From NCBI RefSeq assembly GCF_001039355.2, contig NW_019774624.1, positions 1,163,245 through 1,223,244 on the forward strand: DNA of 60,000 nt, written 5' to 3'. Shown here one piece after another: positions 38,601 through 60,000 of the stretch (position 1 is the stretch's first letter; every line of letters begins with the position of its first letter). Source of the stretch: Lingula anatina. Taxonomy: Eukaryota > Brachiopoda > Lingulata > Lingulida > Lingulidae. The position numbers and the translations under genes were made by a program. Under the pieces are notes generated by a model. The model was not told the DNA's origin and made no database searches. It saw nothing but the letters and a program-made list of their open reading frames with translations.

Positions 38601-41600
38601 GTTTTTGGTAGTCATTAGGAAATTAAATTTTTTAAGAGGAGTTCTGTCTTGTATTGTATTTATTTTTCTAATTTGAGTTGTGATAAAGTTCATGCTTTTT
38701 TGTTTGTTTGTTTTTCCTTGTTAAAGACCTTGTCTCATGAACAACTATTAGGTAAACCTTACTGATATTGGTGATTGTGAAAAATAAAGGTGCCGTATGA
38801 CTTTATACAAATTTACCTGCAGTTTTCTGTATTTTTTCTAATTAAGTTTACATTGATTGCGTGCAAATTAATATGCTGTAAAAGACTTACATAAATAGAC
38901 GTGAATTGAGCTGATGTTATTTTTCATATCAAGTATAATCTCTATTAACGTCAGTGATATCTACTGTGAGGAGTTTCAAGTATTTTGTTTTGGCGGAAGA
39001 AATTTATGTAGGCCAAATGGGGTGTGTGTGACATTATTAATATTGCAGATTTTCTATATGTGAAATCATATTAAAAGTAAATACGCATTAAATAAAATAT
39101 GCAACTGGATACGCAAATATTCTTGTCTGTTTTTGACAGAAGTTGGGAAAAACGATGTTGTCCTGTCTTGGTAAAACATAACAGGGAAAAACGATGTTGT
39201 CTTGTCTTGGGAGAAATGTACCTCTTTAGTATGAAGGAATTGTTTCTTAACTTGAATTCCCGACTTTTGTTTAGTTTGTTTTGATTCATTGCAATATCGC
39301 AAGAATAATTTATTTGTGCTAAAAGCTGATCACAGTGATTTAATCTGAAAGTAATGCTTACACTTAGCAATGTAGGTAAGTGGAGATAATTTCCGGTACA
39401 GCCGTATTCCATTCGTATTTCAATGGATACGAACGCGTGGCAATTTTTAGCAGACTGAATTTCAAGCCTTACGAACAAAATGATTATCTTCCAAAAATAA
39501 TTAATTTTAATCGTTCGTATAGATTGGAGAATTACCGTATTGTGCATGGTGGTGAAAAAAAGTGTTAATTGTGATCATCTTTTCCAAATATTTGTGAAAA
39601 TCTAAATTGCATGATTCCAATGTGACAAACCACATTTCCCTTCTTATAATGAACAACCATGATTACAATAATAATTACAACCTGCAGCCAGCTTCTGTCG
39701 TTAATTGCATGTTACCTGAGATACTATCTCAACTCCAGCCATATACAGAAACTGTTTCTTCCTCAAAATAACTTGTTTACCACAAACGTGTATAATTCCC
39801 AAGAACCTGACTACCTATTGCACTTATTGAAACATTCAGCTAACAGAACATTCTTTGATTCTTTTTCTTTTATTCTTATTATTTTCATTGTTCTCTTTCC
39901 TTTGCATTTTGCTTCATCTGCCTGCTTTCCAGACCTTACTTTTCTGGTAGAAATACTACCAACTTTGAACGTGCCTTGGCTCAGCGACATCTTGCACAAT
40001 TGCGAAAGCATGATCTGCGTTCTTTTAAAGTTCACTTTGGAAAACCCCTCCTTCCTGAGACTACTAGAATTTACTATTCTTAGTAAGCCTACTTTCTTTT
40101 TTTTTTTACCTTAACTAAGCAATATGATAAGAAATGGACTCAGAGCAGAAGCATACTATAATGAACAAAGTTACATATTTCTTTTCTTTTGACTATAGTG
40201 CATTGTACTGAACTAAATTATTCTTCAATACAAGAGTTGGACTAATGTTGATGTGTCTATTTTGGAGAGGCTTCTTGTTTGTTGATTTTATTTTGTTGCC
40301 ATGCACCCTGAGTTACAAGTGTCTACTGGAAACTCTGCTCTACAGCCACTACCACGTAGCTGGTTACAGAACTCAGCTTTCAATAGTCTGATACTCAGGG
40401 TGAATTGATGGTTTTGGATGCATTTCCAGCCGTATTGGAACACTTTAAACCTATTGTGCTATTTAAAGTAAAACCCATTCTGTCTCCTCCAGTATGATGG
40501 GACCTGATGGGGTGGACTACTACGCCACGACGCGTTCCTGCGGTGGCAACCATACTACCACATTCCCACACAGGCGTATGACCAGGATCACCAACACTAA
40601 GGACATCTACAGGGAGGAGGAGATACCAGCAGCGTATCTCGCACTTTCAAGGTAAACACAATGAGTCAGTTTTCTCAAAGGATGGATTTAACAGAGATTA
40701 AATTTTAGTTGCCTGTGCACAGACTCCCAAAACATCCATTATAATAAGATATTGAAAAATGCTAAACTCCCTCTTTGTCTGTTTCATATGTGCTTTTATT
40801 TGTAGAAATTTCAGTTATCATTTTCATGTACCATATTACCATCTGTTCTGTCTTGACAGTCAGTAGAGATGTTAAAACAACAATAAGTAAATTATTGGGA
40901 AGCTTAGTAAAATTTTTTCTACTCTGATTCACATGGAAACGTTTTCAATATTATGTGTATGCATCACTTCATTTTCTAGAGAGGAGAGAGATATCAAGGG
41001 GTCAGATGGACATGTTTACAGAGGCAGGCTGGACCCCAGGAGCCAAATAGAGGCCAGGCTACCAACACATTTACAGGCACAAGAGGTGAGAATCATACAG
41101 ATTCAGTTGTGGCACATCCTCAAATGTTTTAATACTACTAGCACTGCAACTGTTATTGTCATATTGTAACAGTATTTGTTAAAATGGTCCTCGCACATTT
41201 ATATTTTCTCCCTTCTTTCTAGACTGCCCCTGCTGCCCCCGCTGCACCATCACGTAAGATGCAAACCAGCCCACCCGGTCGTAACCCACGCACGGTGCGT
41301 CCTCCCCCAAGCTCTGCGGCATCTAGTCGCAGGCCGCAGTCCTCTGGTTCTGGAGGTGGTGAACGTCCAACAACCGCACGTCCTTCTTCGCGCCCAACCT
41401 CGGCACATCCAGGGTCTTCTCGCCCTCAGTCCGCGCACACACCACAACCTCACCCAACACCCCAACCCCCAGAGGAAGCACCACACCAGCCATCACCACC
41501 TCCCCCTCAGATACCAACTGAAGCCTTTGCAGAACCCCCAGCAGAGCAGCCAGCTGAGGCACAGCAACCACAGTCCACTGAACAAAATGTTCCAGTTCCT

Positions 41601-41642
41601 GAGCAGCCTGCAGAAGAGGCGGAGGAAATTCCCAAGGAATAA
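24109..41642 (+). CDS. QRICH2-like, DUF4795-containing coiled-coil protein (sperm flagellum/cilium family)
   Basis: Coding exons: 24109-24585, 28542-28625, 29085-29135, 29454-29621, 30326-30397, 31035-31091, 31475-31555, 32555-32695, 32963-33008, 33678-33754, 34092-34790, 35121-35243, 35515-35589, 35869-35979, 36278-36474, 36836-36898, 37217-37318, 37882-37914, 39933-40082, 40493-40651, 40980-41085, 41223-41642. They balance to 1163 aa. The N terminus resembles C16orf96/QRICH2-type proteins (MVDLALGTPEVGSVNFNVLH). Next comes a linker rich in SRPxSA motifs, then coiled coils (about 419-780), then the DUF4795 hallmarks: RFHCISCDRPVD (about 826-837), FELEQIRQHAKS, KVHFGKP, RSCGGNHT and DGHVYRGRLD. 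It ends in a 140-residue Pro/Gln-rich tail. Vertebrate QRICH2 is needed for sperm flagella, so a ciliary or flagellar role is inferred. Exon 39933-40082 seems to stop at TAG but the donor TTA|GTAAGC splits that codon. Confidence 0.88.
24586..28541 (+). other. 4-kb first coding-region intron of the QRICH2-like gene
   Basis: AT-rich and without a supportable exon. It hosts the TTAA-flanked MITE at 25224-25560. No other structure stands out apart from short A/T runs. Confidence 0.45.
25224..25560. mobile_element. 337-bp MITE with TTAA target duplication
   Basis: Perfect 19-bp terminal inverted repeats: AGGGATAATAACTCTTCGT at 25224-25242 and its reverse complement at 25542-25560. They are flanked by TTAA at 25220-25223 and 25561-25564. 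TTAA is the exact target site of piggyBac-type transposases. The interior holds a perfect 26-bp palindrome at 25393-25418 (arm GTTAAAATCTCTT), close to the element centre. There is no ORF, so it would need a transposase supplied elsewhere. Confidence 0.8.
31240..31293. repeat. (CT)27 microsatellite
   Basis: An uninterrupted CT run in the intron before exon 31475-31555 of the QRICH2-like gene, about 180 bp upstream of that exon's acceptor. Confidence 0.95.
33196..33216 (+). CDS. Candidate 21-nt microexon of the QRICH2-like gene
   Basis: TTTTGAAG|TGAAAACTGC...ATAA|GTAAGTT has both splice sites. Its 21 nt keep phase 1 between exons 32963-33008 and 33678-33754. Inclusion would insert seven residues (MKTAKGI followed by the shared Ser) between GL and SIPDD. 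The donor is strong, but the acceptor has a poor polypyrimidine tract. It is optional, because the flanking exons also join in phase without it. Confidence 0.35.
35613..35676. repeat. (ATTT)n microsatellite
   Basis: About 16 tetranucleotide units, interrupted once near 35630, some 25 bp after the donor at 35590 in the QRICH2-like gene. Confidence 0.9.
38069..39537. mobile_element. 1,469-bp non-autonomous Tc1/mariner-pogo-type transposon
   Basis: Perfect 26-bp terminal inverted repeats start CGGTAATTCTCCAATC and end at TACGAACG (38069-38094; reverse complement at 39512-39537). They are flanked by TA at 38067-38068 and 39538-39539. The octamer TACGAACG recurs just inside the ends at 38105, 38155 and 39428, with a TACGAACA at 39470, as expected for subterminal transposase-binding sites. 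The interior has small ORFs only, none with a visible transposase. It also has a 39-bp-period tandem repeat (39145-39210). It sits in the intron 37915-39932 of the QRICH2-like gene. Superfamily is inferred from TA targets and end structure. Confidence 0.82.
39145..39210. repeat. Tandem duplication inside the 1.47-kb transposon
   Basis: GGGAAAAACGATGTTGTCCT... at 39145-39171 recurs at 39184-39210 with one mismatch, period 39. Confidence 0.8.
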
Positions 41643-44600
41643 AAGGACATTGGTTTTGTTTTTTAATGTTGGAAAATGACATGTTACATTGTTCTAAAGC
41701 CTGCTTGGTCAGGAGTGTCCTTTTATGAATACAGTTATGTCATGCTCATGAATTTTTTGGATATATATTAAAGTTCAGTCTTACATTTTCTCTAAATGTT
41801 GCTGTAAATTGACAAATGTGGCTGCTGTGCAGTGGATTTGGAAACTTGGAAACATTTACTATTTAAAATGTTTTAATGGGATTGGTTTGTCAAGTCACTT
41901 AACTGTTAGACAATCGACTGAACTTCTGCTCAAGTCAAAAATGAGCTTTGAACCAAAAAATGTAAATGTTAACTGCACTGTACATAAAGCACTCAAAACA
42001 CAGACCATCCTTTTGGTTGATTTGTAATTCTATTGTCTACTTGATTTCCTTGCATATGTTCCTTTTTTCACTTTTTTAAATGCAAGATGATGGCCATGTG
42101 TAAATTTGAGTTTATAAATATGATAGGAACTGTCAATTTGATGCTTTTGTAGTAAAACATTAGTATTGATAATTAGGTGTTCCAGTTTGAAACACAGGGC
42201 ATAATATATTAGATATGCACAAGTGCAATGTTCCAGTTACAAACAGCATTACTTTCATTGGACTGAGAAAACTACATTTTTTGATTTCAGATTTTAAGAC
42301 ATGATTTTGTATTGAACAGAAAAGCATAAATGTAGCGATGAAGTGAATTTTTTGCAAATGCTTGAAGAAATTGTGATTCTGATATCTTATTTAAATTGTT
42401 CACTCGTGTTGTGATCACAGCTCACAAGTTAAAACAAATACAAATTGATCCAATCCATCCAACAGTTCTGCATTCTACAGTGAGAATCAAAGTAGTATAA
42501 TTTGTGCCACAGTATTCTACGCATTTGTTTCTTCCTTTATTATTAAAGTTGCACTGTGATATGAAACTTAATGGGCCTAGGTGTAGGTTTGTGATCTTTA
42601 TACCTAGTGAATTTGAAATGACTGATGATCAAAATAAATATCTTTCTTACTCAACAAAAATACATGTTCAATTTTCTTGTATATGTATACTAATGCTCCT
42701 TTGTTAATGTGACAGGCTGAAATAACAGCAGCCGATGCATGTTCTTAAGATTTCACCCAATCCAATTACCCCACCCACTTAAAAACACAGCAACACAACT
42801 TGCATCATACAAATGGCTAACACACCCTTTAATCTAACAAACCTCACATACTACAAAAAGAAAAAATAAAACAAAAAACACGGCAGTTCAACTAAAATTA
42901 AAAACTTTTATTAGCTCATCAGCTAAGCATAGATTATTTACAAGAAATATACAAACATTGAAATCCACTTCTCACTGGAGCTTACACAACCAATTATCAA
43001 CTTGCACAACCACTAACGATCTGAACCTTTGACATTCTATCTTCTAATAATGAATAAATCAACATCCACCATGGATGTGACACTGCATACCAGATGTGGT
43101 TACACAGGAGACATTTCTAAAACAAGACACAGGCATTGGATACCTGCCATTATAATTTGGTGTGCAATGACATTCAGTGGATTTAATTACAGCTCAGGCA
43201 ATATAACACAATGTTCAGTGCTCTTAAACTGTCTGGGAGATCACCTGTGAGAATATTTCTGGGGTAATTCCAACTCTTATAGTAACCATTCATCCAGTTT
43301 TACAGGGAGATATATTTTTCCAAAATTTTTACATCCATCTTGGTAACAAAATAGTAATTCTACTTATAATTTAAGAGTGAATATGGTATCCATTCATGTA
43401 TTTTAATTGCAAGGGAATTCATACCTAAATTAGTCAACTTTCACTTCACAATTGTTGCAACTAAATAATAGAGATGTTAACAGAGATATATACAATCTAA
43501 GTGCATATCTTACAAAATAAAATACATTCATACAGTTATGCCTTTGGTCCTCTGGGTAACAGAGTTGAAATATCTGGGTGCTTCTCAAGCCTTGACCCTA
43601 TAAATGACAAACCCAGGTAAACAGTGGAAAACATAGGGTGAAAGATTGCTAACATATACTCAATCCAAAAGACATAAAAGCAGAGCCCATTCTGATAGAG
43701 CCCATTCAGCGTGAGGAACAGAGAAGGTCAAAACTTTTAGGTACATGAAATAATGTCAGCAAAAATATTGTGTAAAAATGAAAATAAATGAAATGAAAAC
43801 TGTACTACAGAAAAATAATGATCCTCACAAATAGTTAAAAGTCATTTTTAAAAAGCAAAGGCCACATAAATACAAGCTTGTCAATGCCAAATAAGAACCA
43901 ACTCCAGACAAGGTTTCAAAATATTTACACGTTTTTAAAAATAACATGAATTTCTTTACTCTTACAGAGATTTTTTTTAGGCATGTCTGTTTCATTTTTG
44001 CAAATAATAATTTACAGTTAATTCAAATATAAGAGATAATCTTCTTTCAGGGACTGTAATTCTTATCCATTTTACATCTCTTTGTAGCAATGTAAGAACT
44101 CAGTGCTCAATTAGACCATTCCACCTTTGGTCTGATTTTTAGGCAAACCTCCAATAAAAAATAACAATAATTCATACATGCAACAACATCTTTCAAGATG
44201 CCATTTTCTTTGACACCTCTTTTTTTTAAAGTTATGTGAACAGCCAGGGCCCAACAATGCCACTGCTCTGCTGTAACAAGCACCTAATTATTTTTAACAA
44301 CACTTTTTCCATAGCTGTCACACGAAAAACAATCAAAACCATTAAATGGTTAAACTTTAAAGAACAAGAACACTGAAAATACATCAGTTTCAATGCTAAT
44401 ATTTTACCTCTTTTGGTAGGTCTCCCAGTTGGCAAACATCCCGGCATCCAAACAGTAATGAAATGTTAATAACAGCTGGAAACTTAACATTAATAAACAG
44501 TTTATCTGTTTATAATCAGGGATTTGTGTCTACACAGTCAAATACAGCACCTATGACTTAAGTCATAAAAAAATTGATGTGGATCTTCTCAGTTAGAGGC

Positions 44601-45463
44601 AAAAGACAGATGAACCTGTGATATTCATTACAGACAACATTTCTGACACAATCTGAAATAGCAATAACGGAATATTCACACCTTCAAACTTCCTGCAAAA
44701 GGAGTCAGGAAATGAATTCAAATCAAAATGACTTGGGAGAAGTGAAAAATCATGAATTTTAGCACCATCCTGAAAACTAACTCAAAGAACCAGCAATCTA
44801 TCATTTAATTACATCTTGGATTTCTCAGCTTCTAATTCTTGTGGGTAATAATATTTTATATTTTTTCTGAATTGAATTTTGCATTTCATACCCATGTCAA
44901 TATAGGAACAACTAGCAAATCTTTGTTATCATACAATGCAAAAATACATCAAATCAATTTGTACTTGTGGAATATTCTAAAGTAAATATTGAGAGAGAGC
45001 ACAACACAAATATTGAGAAAGAGCTTCATCAATGGCTAGCCCATTCTTTGTGTCCAATCATTTAAATTTCAACTTTCTTTTTTAACCAACCCAACTGTTT
45101 TATTCTTAAAATTTATATAACAGAATTAAAACAGTTTGTGTCACATCATATTATAAACCATATTACTATTTCATTAAACACAAATATTCAAATATGTACA
45201 ATTCCATAATATAACATAATATGTTAAGGTCATATGACACTGTAATGTACTCAAAAGACCATTGTTGCTCTTCCTGTAACAAGGGCAAACAGAATTAAAA
45301 TGCTCCTAAATCAATAATGCTATCCATTCTAGTCTTCTTTGTATCAAATGAGCTGCCCTTACTAAAAATATATATACATAATTCATATTGGCAAGTATAA
45401 TGAAATCAAGTAATGGTTGAAACAACGCACACACTTCACAAAATAAATGAATCCTGTCCTCAT
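41643..45463. other. Convergent 3' UTRs of the QRICH2-like (+) and USP (-) genes
   Basis: A + strand AATAAA at 42633-42638 would give the QRICH2-like mRNA a 1-kb 3' UTR. A minus-strand AATAAA (TTTATT at 42907-42912) would give the USP mRNA a 2.5-kb 3' UTR. ORFs in this stretch are short and show no family features. I see no transposon ends. Confidence 0.5.
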
Positions 45464-56736
<11,273 letters not shown>

Positions 56737-57714
56737 ATCTTTTTGTTGAAACCAAATTACATCGAATGGAATGGATAAATGAGACGAAACGCACAAACAA
56801 ACATCGTTTCCCTCACCTTTATTCAACCATGTTTGCGGTGCACTATGGGGTATGTTGAAAACGAGGTTGTTTACACGAGAGAATAACGCGGGAAGTAGGC
56901 ACAGGTTTCCCTTTTCAAGGCACAAAAGTGCTGTAGTTTTAAAAACTGAAGTGGCAACTCTAGGTAAAGTGTTTGGGCTTCAGGATTAAAGCCTAAAACA
57001 TCTTAAATGCCCTTATGATAAAAAGATCCTGTTCAAAAGCCTTAAAAAAAGTAAGTATATATATACTTAATTATGTCGCATATCAGTTATATTTTGCAGT
57101 CTGCAGAGCAGGGTTCCACTTTCCGTTATAGGTTAACTGCAGTACTAGTACAAGCAAACAAGCCCACCTACACTGGACCCTTCATGTCTACTCAAACTGT
57201 CCCCGAATCGTATGGTTTAGCAAAGAAGAGTTAAGTGGATAAATGAATATACTAGTACTTCACTTCTTGTCCTGTCAACTTGATTGCCCCGGCTAAAGAG
57301 CAAAGTGAATATTAAGAAAGGAGTCCCTGATTTCGGTGTAGTTTGAGACACCTAGAGGTTGAAAAGACACATAATGACTAATGTGTTTTTGTTTCACCCT
57401 TTAGAGTTGCTATTTAGGAACAATAGTCCTAACATGCCTCTTGGTTTCTCTTCTGAGGCACAGCTGAAACAAAACGTACTAATAGGACTTGGGTTGTGCC
57501 ATTCCAGTTTTTCCCTTCTGTAACATACTAGTATCCTTCCAGACCTATACAGTAGCACACTCACTGCAAAGTTTTTCCTTTCTTTTATAACATAAAATAT
57601 TAAGAAAATGAAGTATGAAAATAAAATTATGCTTCAACCTGACTTTCTTGAACTACATGTAGGTAAATATTTAGTAGTTTTAATTTAAATGTTTCTTTGT
57701 TACAGAGACCTATT
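56737..57714. other. Divergent intergenic region, USP (-) and MGMT (+)
   Basis: About 980 bp between the two start codons. It should hold both promoters, because an acceptor at 57705/57706 (TTTGTTACAG) shows that MGMT has an upstream untranslated or short coding exon in or before this stretch. The segment next to the USP start (56640-56900) is the most G+C-rich. An 18-bp palindrome TAAGTATATATATACTTA lies at 57052-57069. No obvious CRE is present, unlike the other two promoter regions. Confidence 0.4.
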
Positions 57715-58983
57715 ATGCCACTAGGTGCTATAAAGAGCAAAAGCAAGTGCCAGTATGGTCCTACAAACACATATATCCTTAGCAGCCCCATTGGGAACTT
57801 TGAAGTCATCTGCTGTCAAAATGGAATCCATTCTATGGGCCAGATCAAAGAAATCACTGATGAAACATTCAGAGTTGAGAAGGGGTAAGGTAACCTGCAT
57901 ATTTGATCTGAGGACTAGTTAGTCCACTGGTCAACAGATTTTAAAAGCAGCATTATTCTAACTGTGGGACAATTTAAATCTTAAGTACTAAGAATTTTTT
58001 TAAATTTTACAATAACTTTAACTTACAGGGAGAATAAGCACAAACTGACTCCTATCATTGAGATATTTTAGGCATTTTATTCCATAGATCATCTAATACC
58101 TGAATTTGTGTACGTAATTAATAGGAAATAGGATTAATTTTGCCTCTTATGTATGTTAAGTACTTTCCCATCAAAGAGAAAGGTTTTCAGGAGTTTTATT
58201 TTAGACTTAGACCACTGTTGCCTTTCTTTCAGGAAAGAAGTCAAGATTGTGTCTCAGTTGTACAAAGATAATGGGTACATTTATACACCACTGATCAAGC
58301 TGTGCCAATGGCTACAAATCTACTTTACGGGTGGTTCTGAAGTGAAATCTCTGCCTCTCCCTTCCATTTGCTTTGCGTCATTTAAGGAAGGTAATATAAG
58401 TATTCATTCTATTTATTTCTCAAAATGTATAAACTGTTGGATACTCTTATTCGTTATAAAATTGTGCTGTTTAGTTTCATGTTTTAAAAAATTTTCGACT
58501 TAAAAAAATTTGCCAGTTTAATCTCACAAAATCATAGCTTTCATGGATAATGCTTGTATGTAAACATGGTTTTTTAAACTAAAAAAAGCCTTAATAATCT
58601 AACTGAACTGTTTTTTGTATGGGATTTGTTTTGAATAGATTATTATGATAAAGATGGGTGTCAATGCAAAATGTCGATACTTATTGAAAATTATTTGTCA
58701 TGATTCAGGCACATTCACAGGAAAAGTATGGAAAACCTTGGCTGAGAAAGTTGGCTTTGGAGAAACGGTGTCATATGGGAAATTGGCGAATCTCTGTGGG
58801 AGTCCCCATGGGTCTAGAGCTGCTGGACAGGCAATGAGAAACAACCCTATTCAGATCATTGTGCCGTGTCATAGGGTGATATTAAGTAGTGGACAGATTG
58901 GAAACTACACTGGTGGCCGCAGAAATAAAGTGAAAGCATGGTTACTGGAACATGAAGGATCATTTCCACCAGAAGTGAAATAA
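57715..58983 (+). CDS. MGMT: Methylated-DNA--protein-cysteine methyltransferase (MGMT)
   Basis: Exons 57715-57884, 58233-58390 and 58709-58983 join in phase (2, then 1) to 200 residues, near the human 207. The suicide enzyme moves the alkyl group from O6-alkylguanine in DNA to its own cysteine. The active site IVPCHRVI places the acceptor Cys at 163. Arg146 in SRAAGQAMRNNP sits 17 residues before it, exactly as the human arginine finger Arg128 precedes Cys145. Other matches: FGETVSYGKLA, GNYTGG and WLLEHEG. N-terminal zinc ligands are visible as Cys12, Cys34 and His39; the fourth (human His85) is Cys103 here. The ATG is the first in its exon. An in-frame upstream exon cannot be excluded. AATAAA at 59090-59095 is the likely polyadenylation signal. 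Confidence 0.95.
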
Positions 58984-59180
58984 AGGAAAAACATGATACC
59001 ATAGCTCAGTGATTTGGTTAAACATGTATGTGAAGGCATTTTGTATTATTTTTAGTTGATAAATAATCTTGAGGCAAATAAGATGGCATAATAAACAGAT
59101 ATTTTGACATTTTGTTAACATGGGTGTACAAATTTGTAACACTTTATTTAAATGTAATTTTTCATATTTGGTATAATTTA

Positions 59181-59252
59181 TCATAACCGCTGTGGTTTTC
59201 TTTCAAAAGATAAGGAATGGTGAACTGAGGTATATGCACCATCATCTATGGT
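59181..59252 (-). pseudogene. Partial duplicate of the SDR terminal exon
   Basis: The minus strand reads TTTTAG|ACCATAGATGATGGTGC and translates TIDDGAYTSVH, nearly identical to TMEDGAYTSVH at the start of the SDR exon 59676-59876. Homology then breaks after the His codon (59220) and the frame closes at TGA (59181-59183), losing the rest of the SDR C terminus. The upstream intron sequence is copied too. It could be a decayed duplicate or an alternative short last exon. Confidence 0.6.
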
Positions 59253-59985
59253 CTAAAAGTCAATTCAACAATTCTGTTTATTACCACAAATGAAATATTA
59301 TATCAACTTCATAAACATCAAGAAAAATATGTTTGAAATAAAAAAAGAAAACAATAACTGGGACCATTTTAAATCATTGATAAGTTTATCACAGCTGTAG
59401 CTTTTTTCCTTCAAGATATGGAATGGAAAATTAGGAAGATTTTTCTTTTTATTTTTCATTAGTACTTCATTGATTGTTACACAATGAGTCATACATACTG
59501 TCACGGTGCTTTTTTTTTCTTATTATGTATAATTATATTAGGGTGCTCTTATCAACTGTGCTCATCCTATGAAAACACTGTATTAATAACAGATGATTTA
59601 TTTATTACTGGGGTACTTTTTTTTACTTAAGTGAGTTACAACACAATTATCACATAATTCAAGTTCTACATTCTGTTAAGTGCATGTACTAGGCCAATTC
59701 ACATCTAAATGAAGCACGTCACATGTCTTGTGCCACAGTTCTTCTTGTAGATAGACATTTTGAGATAAGTGACTTGATTTTGCATTTGTACAATTAAAGA
59801 AGTATCTTCCTCCTTGACCTTCAACTTCACTCGACAGCGCAAGGTGAACTGAGGTATATGCACCATCTTCCATGGTCTGAAAGTCAATTTAACAAGTATT
59901 TTTATTCCCACAAATGAAATGTTATATCAACTTCATAAACATGAAGTAACATAAATTTGAAATAAAAAAAGATAAAAATACTGGT
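59217..59985. repeat. Direct duplication of intron/exon boundary (copies 59217-59362 and 59844-59985)
   Basis: The two copies, about 140 bp each and starting 627 bp apart, share GGTGAACTGAGGTATATGCA, CACAAATGAAAT(A/G)TTATATC, AACTTCATAAACAT and TTTGAAATAAAAAAAGA. I estimate 80-90% identity by eye. Each covers the first about 30 bases of the SDR exon and about 110 bases of the preceding intron. Confidence 0.8.
59676..59876 (-). CDS. Short-chain dehydrogenase/reductase, retinol dehydrogenase-like (last coding exon only)
   Basis: An acceptor (TTGACTTTCAG) lies just upstream of 59876 on the minus strand, and the exon reads in one frame to TGA-type closure at 59676-59678. The 66 residues (TMEDGAYTSVHLALSSEVEG, then GGRYFFNC, then LQEELWHKTCDVL) match the C-terminal region of RDH11-14/WWOX-type SDRs. 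In these, a helix with TSVYLA is followed by G(x)YF and a final LW...S helix. The NAD(P)-binding Rossmann part and the YxxxK site are outside the window, so activity cannot be judged. A poly(A) hexamer candidate (TTTATT at 59597-59606) is about 75 bases downstream of the stop. Confidence 0.7.
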   Translation of the reverse strand, partial: TMEDGAYTSVHLALSSEVEGQGGRYFFNCTNAKSSHLSQNVYLQEELWHKTCDVLHLDVNWPSTCT

Positions 59986-60000
59986 TCTGTTTCCTTTAAA

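Noticed and set aside
39071-39547. A 158-codon minus-strand ORF inside the 1.47-kb transposon, considered as a transposase
   Set aside because: It has no DDE, helix-turn-helix or other recognisable motif and partly reads through the tandem repeat and the terminal repeat.
39933-40085. Apparent stop codon TAG at the end of exon 39933-40082, suggesting an alternative terminal exon
   Set aside because: The TAG is made of TA from the exon plus G of the donor GTAAGC. Joining to 40493 gives Tyr and continues in the QRICH2-like frame, which includes the conserved KVHFG segment.
41176-41679. A 167-codon + strand ORF (and minus-strand ORFs of 78-119 codons) over the last QRICH2-like exon, longer than the real reading frame
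   Set aside because: The exon is Pro/Gln/Ala-rich and CC-rich, so stops are rare in all frames. Splice phase and the DUF4795 gene place the true frame at 41223-41642. The other frames give His/Leu- or Arg/Trp-rich junk.

Overview
This is nuclear DNA from an animal. It is AT-rich (roughly one third G+C by eye). Its seven protein-coding genes are split by GT-AG introns and separated by AT-rich introns, microsatellites and small inverted-repeat transposons. The gene set (a JNK with one version of the 72-nt exon, a QRICH2-type cilium/flagellum protein, MGMT, a single USP31/43-type deubiquitinase) suggests an invertebrate, plausibly a mollusc or other lophotrochozoan. That placement is inference. 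I joined exons by hand from splice signals and reading phase. All complete genes close in phase to a stop except one junction in the USP gene.

Layout. 71-727 (+): last three coding exons of GAR1, an H/ACA snoRNP subunit, including a GC-AG intron. 2500-6152 (-): PH-RhoGAP-coiled-coil protein of the ARHGAP22/24/25 type, four coding exons, 610 aa, tail-to-tail with GAR1. 6161-10201: head-to-head intergenic region with a perfect CRE. 10397-21624 (+): JNK MAP kinase, ten coding exons, 403 aa. 24109-41642 (+): large QRICH2-like (DUF4795) protein, 22 coding exons plus one candidate microexon, about 1163 aa. 45464-56736 (-): USP31/USP43-like ubiquitin hydrolase, about 1056 aa, tail-to-tail with the QRICH2-like gene. 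57715-58983 (+): MGMT, three coding exons, 200 aa, head-to-head with the USP gene. 59676-59876 (-): last coding exon of a short-chain dehydrogenase (retinol dehydrogenase-like) that continues beyond the window. A partial copy of that exon lies 600 bp downstream.

Mobile DNA. Four inverted-repeat elements were found. The clearest is a 1,469-bp non-autonomous element in a QRICH2-like intron, with perfect 26-bp terminal inverted repeats, TA target duplications and reiterated TACGAACG motifs (Tc1/mariner-pogo type). A 337-bp MITE flanked by TTAA (piggyBac-type target) carries a 26-bp perfect palindrome near its centre. A 217-bp TA-flanked MITE and a 120-bp fold-back complete the set.

The genes do not form one pathway. 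RhoGAP and JNK are both in Rho/stress signalling, but their adjacency is not evidence of a shared function. No CRISPR, operon, rRNA or tRNA was seen, and I found no gene cluster that makes a new system. The notable points are gene-structure oddities, motif arrays and transposons.
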